Source: an uncultured Collinsella sp.
Lineage (GTDB): Bacteria; Actinomycetota; Coriobacteriia; Coriobacteriales; Coriobacteriaceae
Direction: 5' to 3'
Length of the DNA stretch: 44,502 bases
Assembly (NCBI GenBank): GCA_902461085.1
Contig: CABPWH010000007.1
Span: forward strand, 1-44,502
The notes beneath the pieces are model-generated. The model saw only the letters and a list, made by a program, of their open reading frames with translations. It was not told the origin of the DNA and did not search any database. Of the stretch, positions 1 through 8,090 are shown in pieces. A program made the position numbers and the translations under genes. Position 1 is the first letter of the stretch, and each line of letters opens with the position of its first letter.

Positions 1-816
1 GCTGGAGTGCTCGGAGGGCGTCAGGCCGACCCACGCCGCGAACGAGCGGGCGTTCCCGAACCTCGAGAACTCGCCGGCCTCGAACACGAGGTCGGCGGCG
101 GACGCGGTGTCGATGCCCTTGAGGCAGCGGAGGGAGTCGACCCTCCTCCTCCACCTGGGCTCGAGGGCCTCGGCCTCGACGAGCCCCTCGAGCCTCGCCT
201 TCTCCTCCGCCGCCCGCCTGACCGCGTCGACGTAGTAGGCGAGCACGTCGTTGTCGGCCCCCTCCGCGAACCTTATCGACTCGATCCAGGACCAGTGCGC
301 CCGGGTCCAGTTGCCCTTCCTGCGGCCGGTGGGCGTCCTCTCGTCGAAGGCGAGCCCGTGCCTGAGCAGGAACTTGGAGAGCCGCTGCTTCGAGCGCGAG
401 AGGTCGTCCCTCGCGTCCTCGAGCGCCCTGGTCAGGTCGCGGGCGGCCTCGCACTCGTCGTCGGGGACCCACACCTCGACCACGTTGCCGACCGACAGCA
501 TGCGGGCGAGGAACTCGGCGTCGTTGCGGTCGTTCTTCCTGCGCCTGTCCGCGCTGGGCTTGATCATCTTCGAGACGGCGCCGACCACGCAGTCGACCCC
601 CAGGCCGGAAAGCCTCTTCTGCAGGTCGAAGCCCGTGACCCCGGACTCGTACACGCACCTGGCCCTGGGGTCCACGGAACGGACCCACCCCGCGACGGCG
701 CCGGCGTCGTAGCCGAAGGTCGCGGCACGTACCTCCCCGGTCATGACGTCGAGGGAGACGGCCTTTATCGAGCGGGCGTGGACGTCGAGGCCGATGAAGG
801 TGGTAGTATCGAGCAT
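1..816 (-). CDS. IS110-family transposase, 5' part (cut by window edge)
   Basis: This reading frame starts at ATG 816 and stays open to base 1, giving 272 codons of the N-terminal part. IS110 transposases are DEDD-type recombinases that move a circular intermediate and are guided, in studied members, by an element-encoded RNA. The translation shows GLDVHA near residue 9, YESG near 61 and RRKNDRNDAEFLA near 96, which carry the expected acidic residues, followed by a helical stretch and the start of the second conserved domain (GIDTASAADL, then AAWVGLTPSEHSS at the edge). A strong ribosome site, GGAGGGG, lies just upstream of the start. The 3' end and the right end of the element lie outside the window, so I cannot tell whether it is intact. 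The family call is firm. Confidence 0.9.
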   Translation of the reverse strand, partial: MLDTTTFIGLDVHARSIKAVSLDVMTGEVRAATFGYDAGAVAGWVRSVDPRARCVYESGVTGFDLQKRLSGLGVDCVVGAVSKMIKPSADRRRKNDRNDAEFLARMLSVGNVVEVWVPDDECEAARDLTRALEDARDDLSRSKQRLSKFLLRHGLAFDERTPTGRRKGNWTRAHWSWIESIRFAEGADNDVLAYYVDAVRRAAEEKARLEGLVEAEALEPRWRRRVDSLRCLKGIDTASAADLVFEAGEFSRFGNARSFAAWVGLTPSEHSS

Positions 817-930
817 GGGAGCCCCCTCCATGAATGCGGCGTGGCCGCCACGGTTGGATTAGACACTCACCATTGTCGGCCTAATCCGCGGTCTTTCATG
901 CAGCAGGGGCTCTCAATGTTTTTATGTCCT
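817..930 (-). ncRNA. Structured leader of the IS110 element, possible guide (bridge-type) RNA region
   Basis: The bases upstream of the transposase start contain nested inverted repeats: GAGCCCC at 819-825 with GGGGCTC at 906-912, ATGAA at 830-834 with TTCAT at 895-899, and GGATTAG at 856-862 with CTAATCC at 881-887. They can fold into one long hairpin with a terminal loop of about 18 nt. In IS110-group elements the noncoding segment upstream of the gene encodes the RNA that pairs with donor and target DNA, so the position fits. The RNA role and the exact element end are inference. A translational or transposition control hairpin is the alternative. Confidence 0.4.
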
Positions 931-948
931 GCTCATATCGTCTCTGCC

Positions 949-976
949 GGCAGTTGGGGACACTCCTTGTGCCAGC
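949..976. repeat. GGGGAC-type REP-like fragment
   Basis: The segment starting GGCAGTTGGGGAC and continuing CTCCTTGTGCC is almost repeated at 20935-20964. Related GGGAC phrases occur at 12520, 20885-20990 and 24709. Such short GC-rich phrases recall REP sequences mobilised by RAYT-type transposases, but no RAYT gene is in the window. Confidence 0.5.
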
Positions 977-992
977 GTTGCACCGAGTGCTT

Positions 993-1164
993 GGGAAACC
1001 GCGACCCGGTTTTTGGCCGAATAGTGGGTCGCATTTTCCGGATGGGGTGGGTTGCGGAAAGTGCGACCCGGAATATTGCTCTGAAACGGGATGCGGTTTC
1101 CCTGATGCGCCTCAAACGGAAAGCGCATCCCATTCCGGAGCTCCAAAACGGGATGCGCTTTCCG
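993..1164. repeat. 172-bp triple-palindrome element, copy 1
   Basis: Three 48-bp palindromes at 993-1040, 1055-1102 and 1117-1164 follow an exact 62-bp period with 14-bp spacers. Each reads GGAAANNGCRWCCC, 18 bp, then GGGWYGCNNTTTCC, with small deviations. Loop centres tend toward GAGCTC-like sequence. The copy lies between the IS110 leader and the 3' end of the HAD phosphatase gene. The same architecture recurs at 15957-16128 and 40427-40598. I see no coding sense in it on either strand. Confidence 0.9.
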
Positions 1165-1205
1165 CGCGGAAGAATTGCCGCAGCTGCGTTAAGCAGTGTC
1201 GCTCG

Positions 1206-1874
1206 TTACTCGCCCAGCACCAGCGCCGCGAGCTCTGCCTGGGTGTCCACCACGTAGTCGGCGCCGGCGGCTTCCAGCTCTGCGCGGCCGCGGAAACCCC
1301 AGCTGACGCCCGCACTCTTAAGGCCGGCGTTGTGGCCGGTCAGGATATCGACATTGGAATCGCCTACGTAGAGCGTGGTCGCCGGGTCGGCGCCTAGCTC
1401 TTCCATCACATGCAGCGTGACGGGTGCTTCGGGCTTGGGCGGAAACGCATCGACACGGCCCTGCACCAGCGCAAAGCGCTCGGAACCAAAATACTTTTCG
1501 ATAAGCGGAGCCGCCGAGACGTGGTCCTTGTTAGTGAGCACGGCAAGCTGAACGCCCGCGGCGCGCAAGCGGTCGAGCATCTCGATCGTGCCGGCATAGG
1601 GAGCGGTGTGGTCTTCCTTGTGCTCGCCGTAGTAAGCCCTAAACTCGGCAAGCGTCTGCTCAAACATGCGGCCGTCGCCTGCGTACTCGGCGGGCATAAA
1701 GCGCTCAACCAGCTTGAGCATGCCGTTTCCCACCTTGTAGCGGTACTCGTCAACGGCAAACGTGGGCCAGCCGTGCGCCTCGCAGGTATGGTTGCCGGCG
1801 GCCGCCAGGTCCTCGAGCGTGTTGAGGATGGTTCCGTCCAGGTCAAAGATCAGATGGGAAAAAGCTGCTGCCAT
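1206..1874 (-). CDS. HAD-family hydrolase, phosphoglycolate-phosphatase-like
   Basis: A 222-residue protein with all four HAD motifs: FDLDGT (Asp11 nucleophile, Asp13), Thr114 in VLTNKD, Lys147 in FPPKP, and GDSNVD at 171-176. The helical cap between motifs I and II resembles the Gph/PgmB group, so it should dephosphorylate a small phosphorylated metabolite; the substrate cannot be read from sequence. I chose ATG 1874 because GGAG lies six bases upstream; an in-frame extension to 1937 has no ribosome site and adds non-conserved residues. It is the last gene of the run that carries hypE, about 105 bp downstream of it, and may be cotranscribed. Nothing ties it biochemically to hydrogenase assembly. 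Confidence 0.9.
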   Translation of the reverse strand: MAAAFSHLIFDLDGTILNTLEDLAAAGNHTCEAHGWPTFAVDEYRYKVGNGMLKLVERFMPAEYAGDGRMFEQTLAEFRAYYGEHKEDHTAPYAGTIEMLDRLRAAGVQLAVLTNKDHVSAAPLIEKYFGSERFALVQGRVDAFPPKPEAPVTLHVMEELGADPATTLYVGDSNVDILTGHNAGLKSAGVSWGFRGRAELEAAGADYVVDTQAELAALVLGE

Positions 1875-1979
1875 GGGTGCTCCTGCCGCTTGAGTTGTAA
1901 AACGCACCCCATGATACTGGGCATGCGTGCCGGGCATGTTTGGAATCTGAATATCTTTAATAGCCCTGAGCCTTTGTCG

Positions 1980-3014
1980 TTAGCAAATTCTCGGCAGCTG
2001 CTCTCCTACGAGCATGTCGAGGATGCGGGTCGAACCCCAGCCGGTGCGCACGCGCACGGCGGGACGGGCGCCCTCGGCAAGCGGCAGCACGCGACCGATG
2101 ATGGCGGCATTCTCGCCGTAGCGGGCGGCGCGCATGGCGCTCAGCGCGGCATCGGCTTGCTCGGCCGGCACGACGGCAACCATCTTGCCCTCGTTTGCCA
2201 CCTGCAGCACATCGTAGCCGAGCATCTCGCAGGCGGCCTGCACGTCGGGACGCACGGGCACGGCATCCTCGTCGACCTCCATGGCAACATTGCTGGCCTG
2301 GGCAAACTCGTTGAGTGTGGACGCCAAGCCACCGCGCGTGGGGTCGCGAAAGCAGCGTGTGTCGGGTGCTGCGGCAAGCACATCGGCAATCAGGCGGTTG
2401 AGCGGTGCGGCGTCGCTTTCGATCGTGCTCGAAAACGCCAGACCCTCGCGCTGACTCATGATGGCGATGCCGTGGTCGCCCAGTGTGCCCGACACCAGGA
2501 TGACGTCGCCGGGCTGGCAGTTTGCGCCGCTGAGCGCCACGCCCGCAGGCACCTCGCCCACGCCGGCGGTATTGATATAGACGCCGTCGGCCCCGCCGCG
2601 CTCGACCACCTTAGTGTCGCCCGTGATTATGGACACGCCCGCCTCGCGCGCCGTCTCGGCCATCGTCTGCACAATCTGGCGGAGCTTATCCATGGGATAG
2701 CCCTCTTCGAGGATAAAGCCGCACGATAGGTAGCGCACGTTGGCGCCCGAGGTCGCGACGTCGTTGACGGTTCCGCACACGGCGAGGCGGCCGATGTTGC
2801 CACCAGGGAAGAACTGCGGCGAGACTACAAAGCTGTCGGTCGACATGGCGATGCGCCCGCTCGCGGGCAGCGCGGCGACGCCGGCGTCGTTGCCTTCGAG
2901 CAGCTCGGGCGACCCAAAGGCATCCAAAAAGACCTCATCGATGATGCGCTTCATCATCTGTCCGCCGGAGCCGTGGCCCAGCAGGACGGTGCTATCGGTA
3001 ACGCTATGGGACAT
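1980..3014 (-). CDS. hypE: Hydrogenase maturation protein HypE
   Basis: HypE dehydrates the carbamoyl group that HypF places on its C-terminal cysteine, giving a thiocyanate whose cyanide is passed to iron on the HypC-HypD complex. The 344-aa protein has the expected length, an AIR-synthase/PurM-like fold signature (GHGSGGQMM near residues 13-21, later SGANVRYLSCGFILEEG) and, decisively, ends in PRIC, the modified C-terminal tail. The start is ATG 3014. It lies 84 bp downstream of hypD, with a small hairpin in the gap, and upstream of the HAD gene. All catalytic features I can check are present, so it should be functional. Confidence 0.97.
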   Translation of the reverse strand: MSHSVTDSTVLLGHGSGGQMMKRIIDEVFLDAFGSPELLEGNDAGVAALPASGRIAMSTDSFVVSPQFFPGGNIGRLAVCGTVNDVATSGANVRYLSCGFILEEGYPMDKLRQIVQTMAETAREAGVSIITGDTKVVERGGADGVYINTAGVGEVPAGVALSGANCQPGDVILVSGTLGDHGIAIMSQREGLAFSSTIESDAAPLNRLIADVLAAAPDTRCFRDPTRGGLASTLNEFAQASNVAMEVDEDAVPVRPDVQAACEMLGYDVLQVANEGKMVAVVPAEQADAALSAMRAARYGENAAIIGRVLPLAEGARPAVRVRTGWGSTRILDMLVGEQLPRIC

Positions 3015-3069
3015 ATCGAAAACTCCAATCGTGGGTGGAATTATATGGGTGAGGCGCAGCGTCGACTGG

Positions 3070-3093
3070 TCCGCCGTTCGTTAGAACGGCGGA
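3070..3093. other. Perfect 10-bp stem-loop between hypD and hypE
   Basis: TCCGCCGTTC, loop GTTA, GAACGGCGGA, with no T-run on the transcribed minus strand. It may stabilise or pause the polycistronic hyp transcript. The stem core CGCCGTTC/GAACGGCG is shared with the hairpin at 20692-20719 downstream of hspR. Confidence 0.7.
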
Positions 3094-3098
3094 ACCTA

Positions 3099-4211
3099 TT
3101 AGCCTCGGTAGCGGAAATATGCTGCGCAGCTGCCCTCGGAGCTCACCATGCAGGGGCCGACGGGATGCTCGGGCGTACAAGCGTGGCCGAACAGGGGGCA
3201 GTCGCTCGGCGTAATGGCCCCGCGCAGCACGTCGCCGCAGCGGCACCCGCGTGGCTCGACCGTCGGCTCGATGGACACGTCAAAGCGCATGCTGGCATCA
3301 AAGTGCGAAAACTCGGGACGAATGGCGAGTCCCGAAGCCGCAATCGATCCCAGCCCGCGCCACGTGGTATCGCACGGCTCAAATACCTGCTCGACCAGCT
3401 GGCGCGCCACAGGATTGCCGTCGGCATTGACGCCGCGACGGTAGGCGTTGTCGATCGCGGGCTGCCCCTCAACAACCATCTGGACCAGCATGAAGATACC
3501 CTGCAAGATGTCGACCGGCTCAAATCCCGTTACCACGCCTGGAGTCTTAAACTCGTCGACCAAAAAGCCAAAGGGGGCTAAGCCCGTGATAGTGGCGACG
3601 TGGCCCGGCAGGATAAAGCCGTCGATAGTGGTCTCGGGATCGTTGGCGATGGCGCGCAGCGCCGGCGGCGTGGTCTTGTGGGCGCAGTAGACCGAGAAGT
3701 TCTGGAGTCCGCGTGCATCGGCCTCCAAGATGGCGGCGGCGATGGTGGGCGTCGTAGTCTCAAAGCCCACGCCCATAAAAATGACCGGGCGATCGGGGTT
3801 TTGCTTGGCAATGTCGAGCGCGTCGAGCGGGGAATAGACGATGCGAATATCGCGCCCTGCCGCCTTTTGCGCAGCGAGCGAGGTGGACGATCCGGGCACG
3901 CGCATCATGTCGCCAAAGGTGGTGATGATGGCGCGGTCTATGTTGGCGAGCGCGATCGCGTGGTCGATGTCGCGGTTGGCGGTGACGCAGACGGGGCAGC
4001 CTGGGCCGCTCAGCAGCTTGAGCCCGGCCGGCATAATGGGGCGAAAACCATAACGCCCGATGCTCACGGTATGCGTGCCGCAGACTTCCATAAGGTTGAT
4101 GGCGCGGTCGCCGACAAGCTCATGAATGCGCTCGATGAGCTCGCGAGCCAGCTTGGGATCGCGGAATGCCGAGAAGTCGATACCGGAGCGCGCCGGCTGC
4201 TCGGCCGCCAC
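3099..4211 (-). CDS. hypD: Hydrogenase maturation protein HypD
   Basis: HypD is the [4Fe-4S] scaffold that, with HypC, holds the iron while the CN and CO ligands are attached. The 370-aa product has the family signatures CGTHT at 44-48 and GPGCPVC at 69-75, and a cysteine-rich C-terminus (CRCGD, then further cysteines) that binds the cluster. The start is a GTG at 4211 that shares one base with the TAG stop of hypC, which is classic translational coupling. Only a weak GAGG lies upstream, so it probably depends on hypC translation. Length and motifs are normal. Confidence 0.97.
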   Translation of the reverse strand: MAAEQPARSGIDFSAFRDPKLARELIERIHELVGDRAINLMEVCGTHTVSIGRYGFRPIMPAGLKLLSGPGCPVCVTANRDIDHAIALANIDRAIITTFGDMMRVPGSSTSLAAQKAAGRDIRIVYSPLDALDIAKQNPDRPVIFMGVGFETTTPTIAAAILEADARGLQNFSVYCAHKTTPPALRAIANDPETTIDGFILPGHVATITGLAPFGFLVDEFKTPGVVTGFEPVDILQGIFMLVQMVVEGQPAIDNAYRRGVNADGNPVARQLVEQVFEPCDTTWRGLGSIAASGLAIRPEFSHFDASMRFDVSIEPTVEPRGCRCGDVLRGAITPSDCPLFGHACTPEHPVGPCMVSSEGSCAAYFRYRG

Positions 4212-4471
4212 TAGTATGCCTCGGCCGGGTTGGTGGCAAGCTGGTCTTCTTCGACCAGCTCGGACATGGCATTAACAAGCTCGAGCGTTTCCTGTGCTTC
4301 CTGCTCGTCGACAATCTGGATGCCGAAGCCGGCGTGCACGAGAATATAGTCGCCAACCTGCGCCGTCGGCACGAGTCGCAGCGACACGGGGCGCTCGATG
4401 CCCATCATGTCGACGGTGGCCTTGAGGTCGTCGTCGCGTTTGACTACTTTACCGGGAACGGCAAGGCACAT
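4211..4471 (-). CDS. hypC: Hydrogenase maturation chaperone HypC
   Basis: A small 86-residue chaperone that begins MCLAVPG. Cys2 is the residue that coordinates the iron with HypD and later contacts the hydrogenase large-subunit precursor. A ribosome site (GGGGAAC) precedes ATG 4471. The stop overlaps the GTG of hypD by one base. About 134 bp separate it from hypF upstream; that gap contains no gene and no clear terminator. The acidic C-terminal tail (EEDQLATNPAEAY) is typical for the family. Confidence 0.97.
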   Translation of the reverse strand: MCLAVPGKVVKRDDDLKATVDMMGIERPVSLRLVPTAQVGDYILVHAGFGIQIVDEQEAQETLELVNAMSELVEEDQLATNPAEAY

Positions 4472-4605
4472 ATTGTTCCCCTTTTATACGCTTTGCGCTG
4501 GACGGGCGCTCAATAATCCATCAGTTGATGGTAGCGCTCGCGGGGTTCGCGGGCAAACGCGTTACGCCTGTGAGACGGCTGGGCGCGGCGGCGTGCGAGG
4601 GCGAG

Positions 4606-7077
4606 CTACTGTGATGCAATCTGCGCAAGACGAGCGCTTGCGACCGCCGCCTGACCGTAGGCGATGCAGCCGTCATTGACGGGTACGGCGTGGGGGACAA
4701 GGACAGTAAGGCCTGCGCTTTTGAGCCCGCGGGCGAGGAGCTGAAGCAGAAGTCGGTTCATGAACACGCCGCCCGAGAGCGCGACGGTGTCGATACCCTC
4801 GTGCACGCAGATATCGCTGGCGATGCGCGCCGAGGAGCGCGCGACGGCGACATGGAAGTCGAGTGCGAGCCTGTTAGCGGGCGCTCCGGCTTCAATTCCT
4901 CCCAAAAGTGCCTCAAAGAGTGCTTTCTGGTCCAGAACATAGGGGCCGTCCAGCCACGATGGGCCAGATGCGAAATAGCCGGCGTTGTCGTCGGGAAAAT
5001 GGGCGATTTCGTTGTCGAGCGCGCGCCAGGCGGCGGCTTCGAGTTCTATGGCGGGTTCGCCCTCGTAGGTTGCCTTGTCGCAGATGCCCAGAATCGCTGC
5101 CGCGGCATCAAAGAGACGCCCCATGCTGCTGGTACGCGGGCTGTTGATGCCGCGCTCGATCATGGTGGCTGTCACGCTGCGCGTTTGCTCGTCGAGGCTG
5201 TCCAAAAGCCGAGCGGCACCTGGGTGCTCGAGCAGGCCGAGCTCACTGAGCAGGGCAAAGGCGTTGCGGCGGGCGTCGCGCACGGAGGCCGCCCCACCGG
5301 GGAGCGCCCAAGTGCGCAAATGCGCGGCGCGCTCAAAGCCGCCAAGGCTGGCAACAAGAAACTCGCCGCCCCAAATGGTCCCATCGGTGCCGGCGCCGGT
5401 GCCGTCAAAGGCGATGCCAAGGACACGCGCGTCGGTTGTAAGTTGGCCCGCGGCGATGGCCTCGGCCATTACACTCGCGATATGCGTATGATGGTGCTGC
5501 ACCTCGACGAGCGGCAGATTGCATTTTCGCGCCTGCTCGCGCGCCCACTGGCCCGATAGATAGCTGGGATGTACATCGCAGGCCAAGGCGGCGGGCGCCA
5601 AGTCAAAGAGATCTTCCAAGCGCGTGCGCGCGGCGTTCCAGGCATCGAAGGTCCCGCCGTTTTCAACATCGCCGATATGCTGCGACACAAAACAGGTCGC
5701 CTCGCCGTTCGTCCCTTCACGCGTGAGCGCAATCGTGGCCTTTTGTTGTGGCCCGCAGGCAAGCACGCAGGACGGAGCGCGGTTGAGCGCCGGCAACGGC
5801 AGCGGCTGGGGTGCATATCCGCGAGCGCGGCGCACGGGCATAACGGTGCCGTCAACCACGCGCACCACGGAATCGTCATAGCGCGAGAGGATCGCGCGGT
5901 CGTTACCGAGCAACGCGTCGGCGATGCCGGCAGCAACGAGGTGTTCCCAGGCAAGGTCGTCGTCGGTCTCGATGGGTTCTTCGCTCAGGTTTCCGCTGGT
6001 CATGACGAGCGCGTGCATACCGCAGGCTTCTGCCGCGGCGAGCAACAGATGCTGAAGCGGCGTATAGGGGAGCATGACGCCGAGCTCGGGCAAGTCGTGT
6101 GCGACAGATGGCGCGAGGGCGAGGATGTCGGGGGAGCCGCCGTTGCCCTCGCCAACAGTGCGCCGGCGCAGCAGCACGATGGGGCGGATACTGCCAGCGA
6201 GCAGATCGCGTTCAGCATCGTCGATATGACACAGGCGCTCGGTATCAGCAAGACTGCGCACCATGACGGCAAGTGGTTTGTTGCTGCGGCGTTTGCGACG
6301 GCGCAACTCGGCCACCGCTTGCTCGTTGGCAGCGTCACAGGCTAGATGGAATCCGCCCAGGCCCTTGATGGCGACGATGCCACCGCTGGCCAGCAGCTCA
6401 ACGCAGCGCTCGATGATAGCGTCGCTGGCCTCGCGTGTGGTGCCGACGGCCGGTGTCGCGGACGAATTCCCGCACGCATCGCCGTTTACAGCCTCGCGCC
6501 ACGTAATATGCGGCCCGCAATCAAAGCAGGCATCGGGTTGCGCGTGAAAACGCCGGTCGAGTGGGTCGGCATACTCCGCGGCACACTTGGGACACATGGG
6601 GAAACGGTCCATCGATGTGGCCGCTCGGTCATAAGGCAGCGATCGGATGATGGTAAAGCGTGGGCCGCAGTTGGTGCAGTTGATAAAGGGGTAGTGATAG
6701 CGTCGGTCGGCGGGATCGAACAACTCGCGCAGACAATCGTCGCAGGTGGCGATATCGGGCGAGACGAGCGTCGTGTGCGCGGTCTGGTCCTGCGATGCCA
6801 CAATGTGAAAGCCCTGCTCATCGGCAGTGCTCCAGCCGCCAGGCTCCAAATCCGCAATATCGACTCGCTCAACGCGGGCCGCCGCGGGCGCATGCTCAGA
6901 AAGCGCGGCAACAAAAGCATCGAGCGCATCGGCCGGAGCGTGCGCCTCGATATGCACGCCGTCGCCCGCGTTGAGCACCCAGCCGCAAATGCCGTGCGCC
7001 ATGGCCTCGCGATACACAAACGGTCGCATGCCAACGCCCTGCACAATGCCCGTTACATGGATATGCGCATGTCGCAT
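4606..7077 (-). CDS. hypF: Carbamoyltransferase HypF
   Basis: HypF turns carbamoyl phosphate and ATP into a carbamoyl adenylate and loads it on the C-terminal cysteine of HypE. The 823-aa product has the full domain order: acylphosphatase domain (residues 1-90, IVQGVGMRPFVYR), two zinc-finger-like Cys4 sets (112/115/134/137 and 162/165/184/187), a YrdC-like domain (about 205-400, SGGIVAIKGLGGFHLACDA) and a Kae1/HypF C-terminal domain with HHHTHIASVMAEA. GGAGG sits just before ATG 7077. It follows nikR by 29 bp and precedes hypC. No truncation or missing domain is visible. Confidence 0.97.
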   Translation of the reverse strand: MRHAHIHVTGIVQGVGMRPFVYREAMAHGICGWVLNAGDGVHIEAHAPADALDAFVAALSEHAPAAARVERVDIADLEPGGWSTADEQGFHIVASQDQTAHTTLVSPDIATCDDCLRELFDPADRRYHYPFINCTNCGPRFTIIRSLPYDRAATSMDRFPMCPKCAAEYADPLDRRFHAQPDACFDCGPHITWREAVNGDACGNSSATPAVGTTREASDAIIERCVELLASGGIVAIKGLGGFHLACDAANEQAVAELRRRKRRSNKPLAVMVRSLADTERLCHIDDAERDLLAGSIRPIVLLRRRTVGEGNGGSPDILALAPSVAHDLPELGVMLPYTPLQHLLLAAAEACGMHALVMTSGNLSEEPIETDDDLAWEHLVAAGIADALLGNDRAILSRYDDSVVRVVDGTVMPVRRARGYAPQPLPLPALNRAPSCVLACGPQQKATIALTREGTNGEATCFVSQHIGDVENGGTFDAWNAARTRLEDLFDLAPAALACDVHPSYLSGQWAREQARKCNLPLVEVQHHHTHIASVMAEAIAAGQLTTDARVLGIAFDGTGAGTDGTIWGGEFLVASLGGFERAAHLRTWALPGGAASVRDARRNAFALLSELGLLEHPGAARLLDSLDEQTRSVTATMIERGINSPRTSSMGRLFDAAAAILGICDKATYEGEPAIELEAAAWRALDNEIAHFPDDNAGYFASGPSWLDGPYVLDQKALFEALLGGIEAGAPANRLALDFHVAVARSSARIASDICVHEGIDTVALSGGVFMNRLLLQLLARGLKSAGLTVLVPHAVPVNDGCIAYGQAAVASARLAQIASQ

Positions 7078-7106
7078 GCGACCCTCCTTCGTTGAAATGT
7101 GTGCTG

Positions 7107-7619
7107 TTACAGCCCCAGGCTCTGCTTGGTGGCGGCGCAGGTGAGCTCGCCGTGCTTAACGCCGCGCAGGCCCAGCAGGCGGTCGGCTAGTTCGTAGACG
7201 CGCTCGCCACGACCCTTGAGCGCCAGGATTTCCAAGCAGTTGTGGTGATCAAGATGCACGTGCATGGTCGATACGATCTCGTCGGTGTAGTCGTGCTGCA
7301 CTTCGTCCAGACGGCGCGTCAGGTCGCCGGTATGGTGGTCGTAAATCATGGTGAGCGACCCGATAACATGCTCATCGGGCGTGCGCATCTGCTCCTTGGC
7401 GATCGAGGCGCGAATCAGGTCGCGCACGGCCTCGGAGCGGTTGGCCACGTCGCCGCGGCGCGCGATCTGCTCGTCAAAACGGCGCAGCAGGTCGTCGGGT
7501 GCGGTAACCGAAAAACGGACCAGCTCGGAGCCGGAGCCACTACAGTGGCAGCCCGCGTCACCGTCCGCCCCGTGCGGATGCTCGTGCTCGTACCCGCAGC
7601 CGTGCTCGTGTTCGGCCAC
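7107..7619 (-). CDS. nikR: NikR-type nickel-responsive regulator with His/Cys-rich N-terminal tail
   Basis: NikR is a ribbon-helix-helix repressor with an ACT-like nickel-binding domain. Aligning by eye with E. coli NikR, the square-planar site (H87, H89, C95 and H76 of a partner chain) maps to H120, H122, C128 and H109, with the same 11-residue H76-H87 spacing. The RHH domain spans about residues 32-75 (ELVRFSVTAPDDLLRRFDE). Ahead of it is an unusual 31-residue tail with seven histidines and three cysteines (HEHGCGYEHEHPHG, then CHC), making the protein 170 aa against about 130-150 for typical members. The start is GTG 7619, one base after the stop of the upstream 82-aa gene. Placement at the head of the hyp genes suggests nickel-dependent control of hydrogenase maturation. 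Confidence 0.92.
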   Translation of the reverse strand: MAEHEHGCGYEHEHPHGADGDAGCHCSGSGSELVRFSVTAPDDLLRRFDEQIARRGDVANRSEAVRDLIRASIAKEQMRTPDEHVIGSLTMIYDHHTGDLTRRLDEVQHDYTDEIVSTMHVHLDHHNCLEILALKGRGERVYELADRLLGLRGVKHGELTCAATKQSLGL

Positions 7620-7620
7620 T

Positions 7621-7869
7621 TTACACCAGCTTCACGGAGCCGACGGAGTTGTGGTCGGCCTCGATGGCTTCCTCGTAGCCCTCGAGCGCGTCATGCGCCT
7701 CGTGCAGCGCGGCCATGGCGGCCTCGAGCTTGGCGCCGATGCGCTCCATGTCAAAATTCTCGGTCGCATGCAGCAACTGATGGCTCCATTCGTGAGCGAG
7801 CTCGATGGTGTCGTCGACCTGCTTGACGCTCATGGCAAGCTGGCTCATGTTCATTCCAACATCATGCAT
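7621..7869 (-). CDS. Small helical His-rich protein of unknown function, first gene of the nik-hyp run
   Basis: I do not recognise this 82-residue protein. It looks all-helical and acidic, with histidines spread along the helices (HEWSHQLLHATENF, then HEAHDALEGYEEAIEADH) and no membrane segment or cysteine. ATG 7869 has AAAGGAGA a few bases upstream. It ends one base before the GTG of nikR, so the two are surely cotranslated, and the run continues into hypF, hypC, hypD and hypE. That context suggests a role in nickel handling or hydrogenase biogenesis, but this is inference from position and histidine content only. Confidence 0.75.
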   Translation of the reverse strand: MHDVGMNMSQLAMSVKQVDDTIELAHEWSHQLLHATENFDMERIGAKLEAAMAALHEAHDALEGYEEAIEADHNSVGSVKLV

Positions 7870-7941
7870 GGGAAATCTCCTTTTGTATGGGGCAGTTCAG
7901 TGGTTCAGATTTTACTACGCCCGCTCTGCGCGCAGCCGCAT

Positions 7942-7979
7942 AAGAAAACGGGTACGAGTCTGTGCGACCCGCACCCGTT
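7942..7979 (-). terminator. Rho-independent terminator after thioredoxin
   Basis: Read on the minus strand, ACGGGTGCGGGT pairs, with G-U pairs, with ACTCGTACCCGT and is followed by TTTTCTT. It lies about 110 bp after the thioredoxin stop and separates that gene from the nik-hyp run. The remaining gap, 7870-7941, should hold the nik-hyp promoter. I see no sequence there matching the known E. coli NikR operator. Confidence 0.75.
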
Positions 7980-8090
7980 CACTGGGGGCTGTTTGTGACT
8001 ACCATACTATCCGTGGTTGCACTCGGTGCATCCAGAAGTCCGGCGAGCGGTGCAAAAGCGCTCATAGACGGCGGGTAAGTAACAAGCGTA

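Noticed and set aside
922..1146. Small minus-strand frames inside triple-palindrome copy 1
   Set aside because: The codons simply read the repeats, and similar frames occur in each copy without conserved start or sequence.
7..1257. 416-aa plus-strand open frame over the IS110 gene
   Set aside because: It is antisense to a clear IS110 transposase, has Pro/Gly/Arg-rich composition typical of reverse-strand frames in GC-rich DNA, and no ribosome site.
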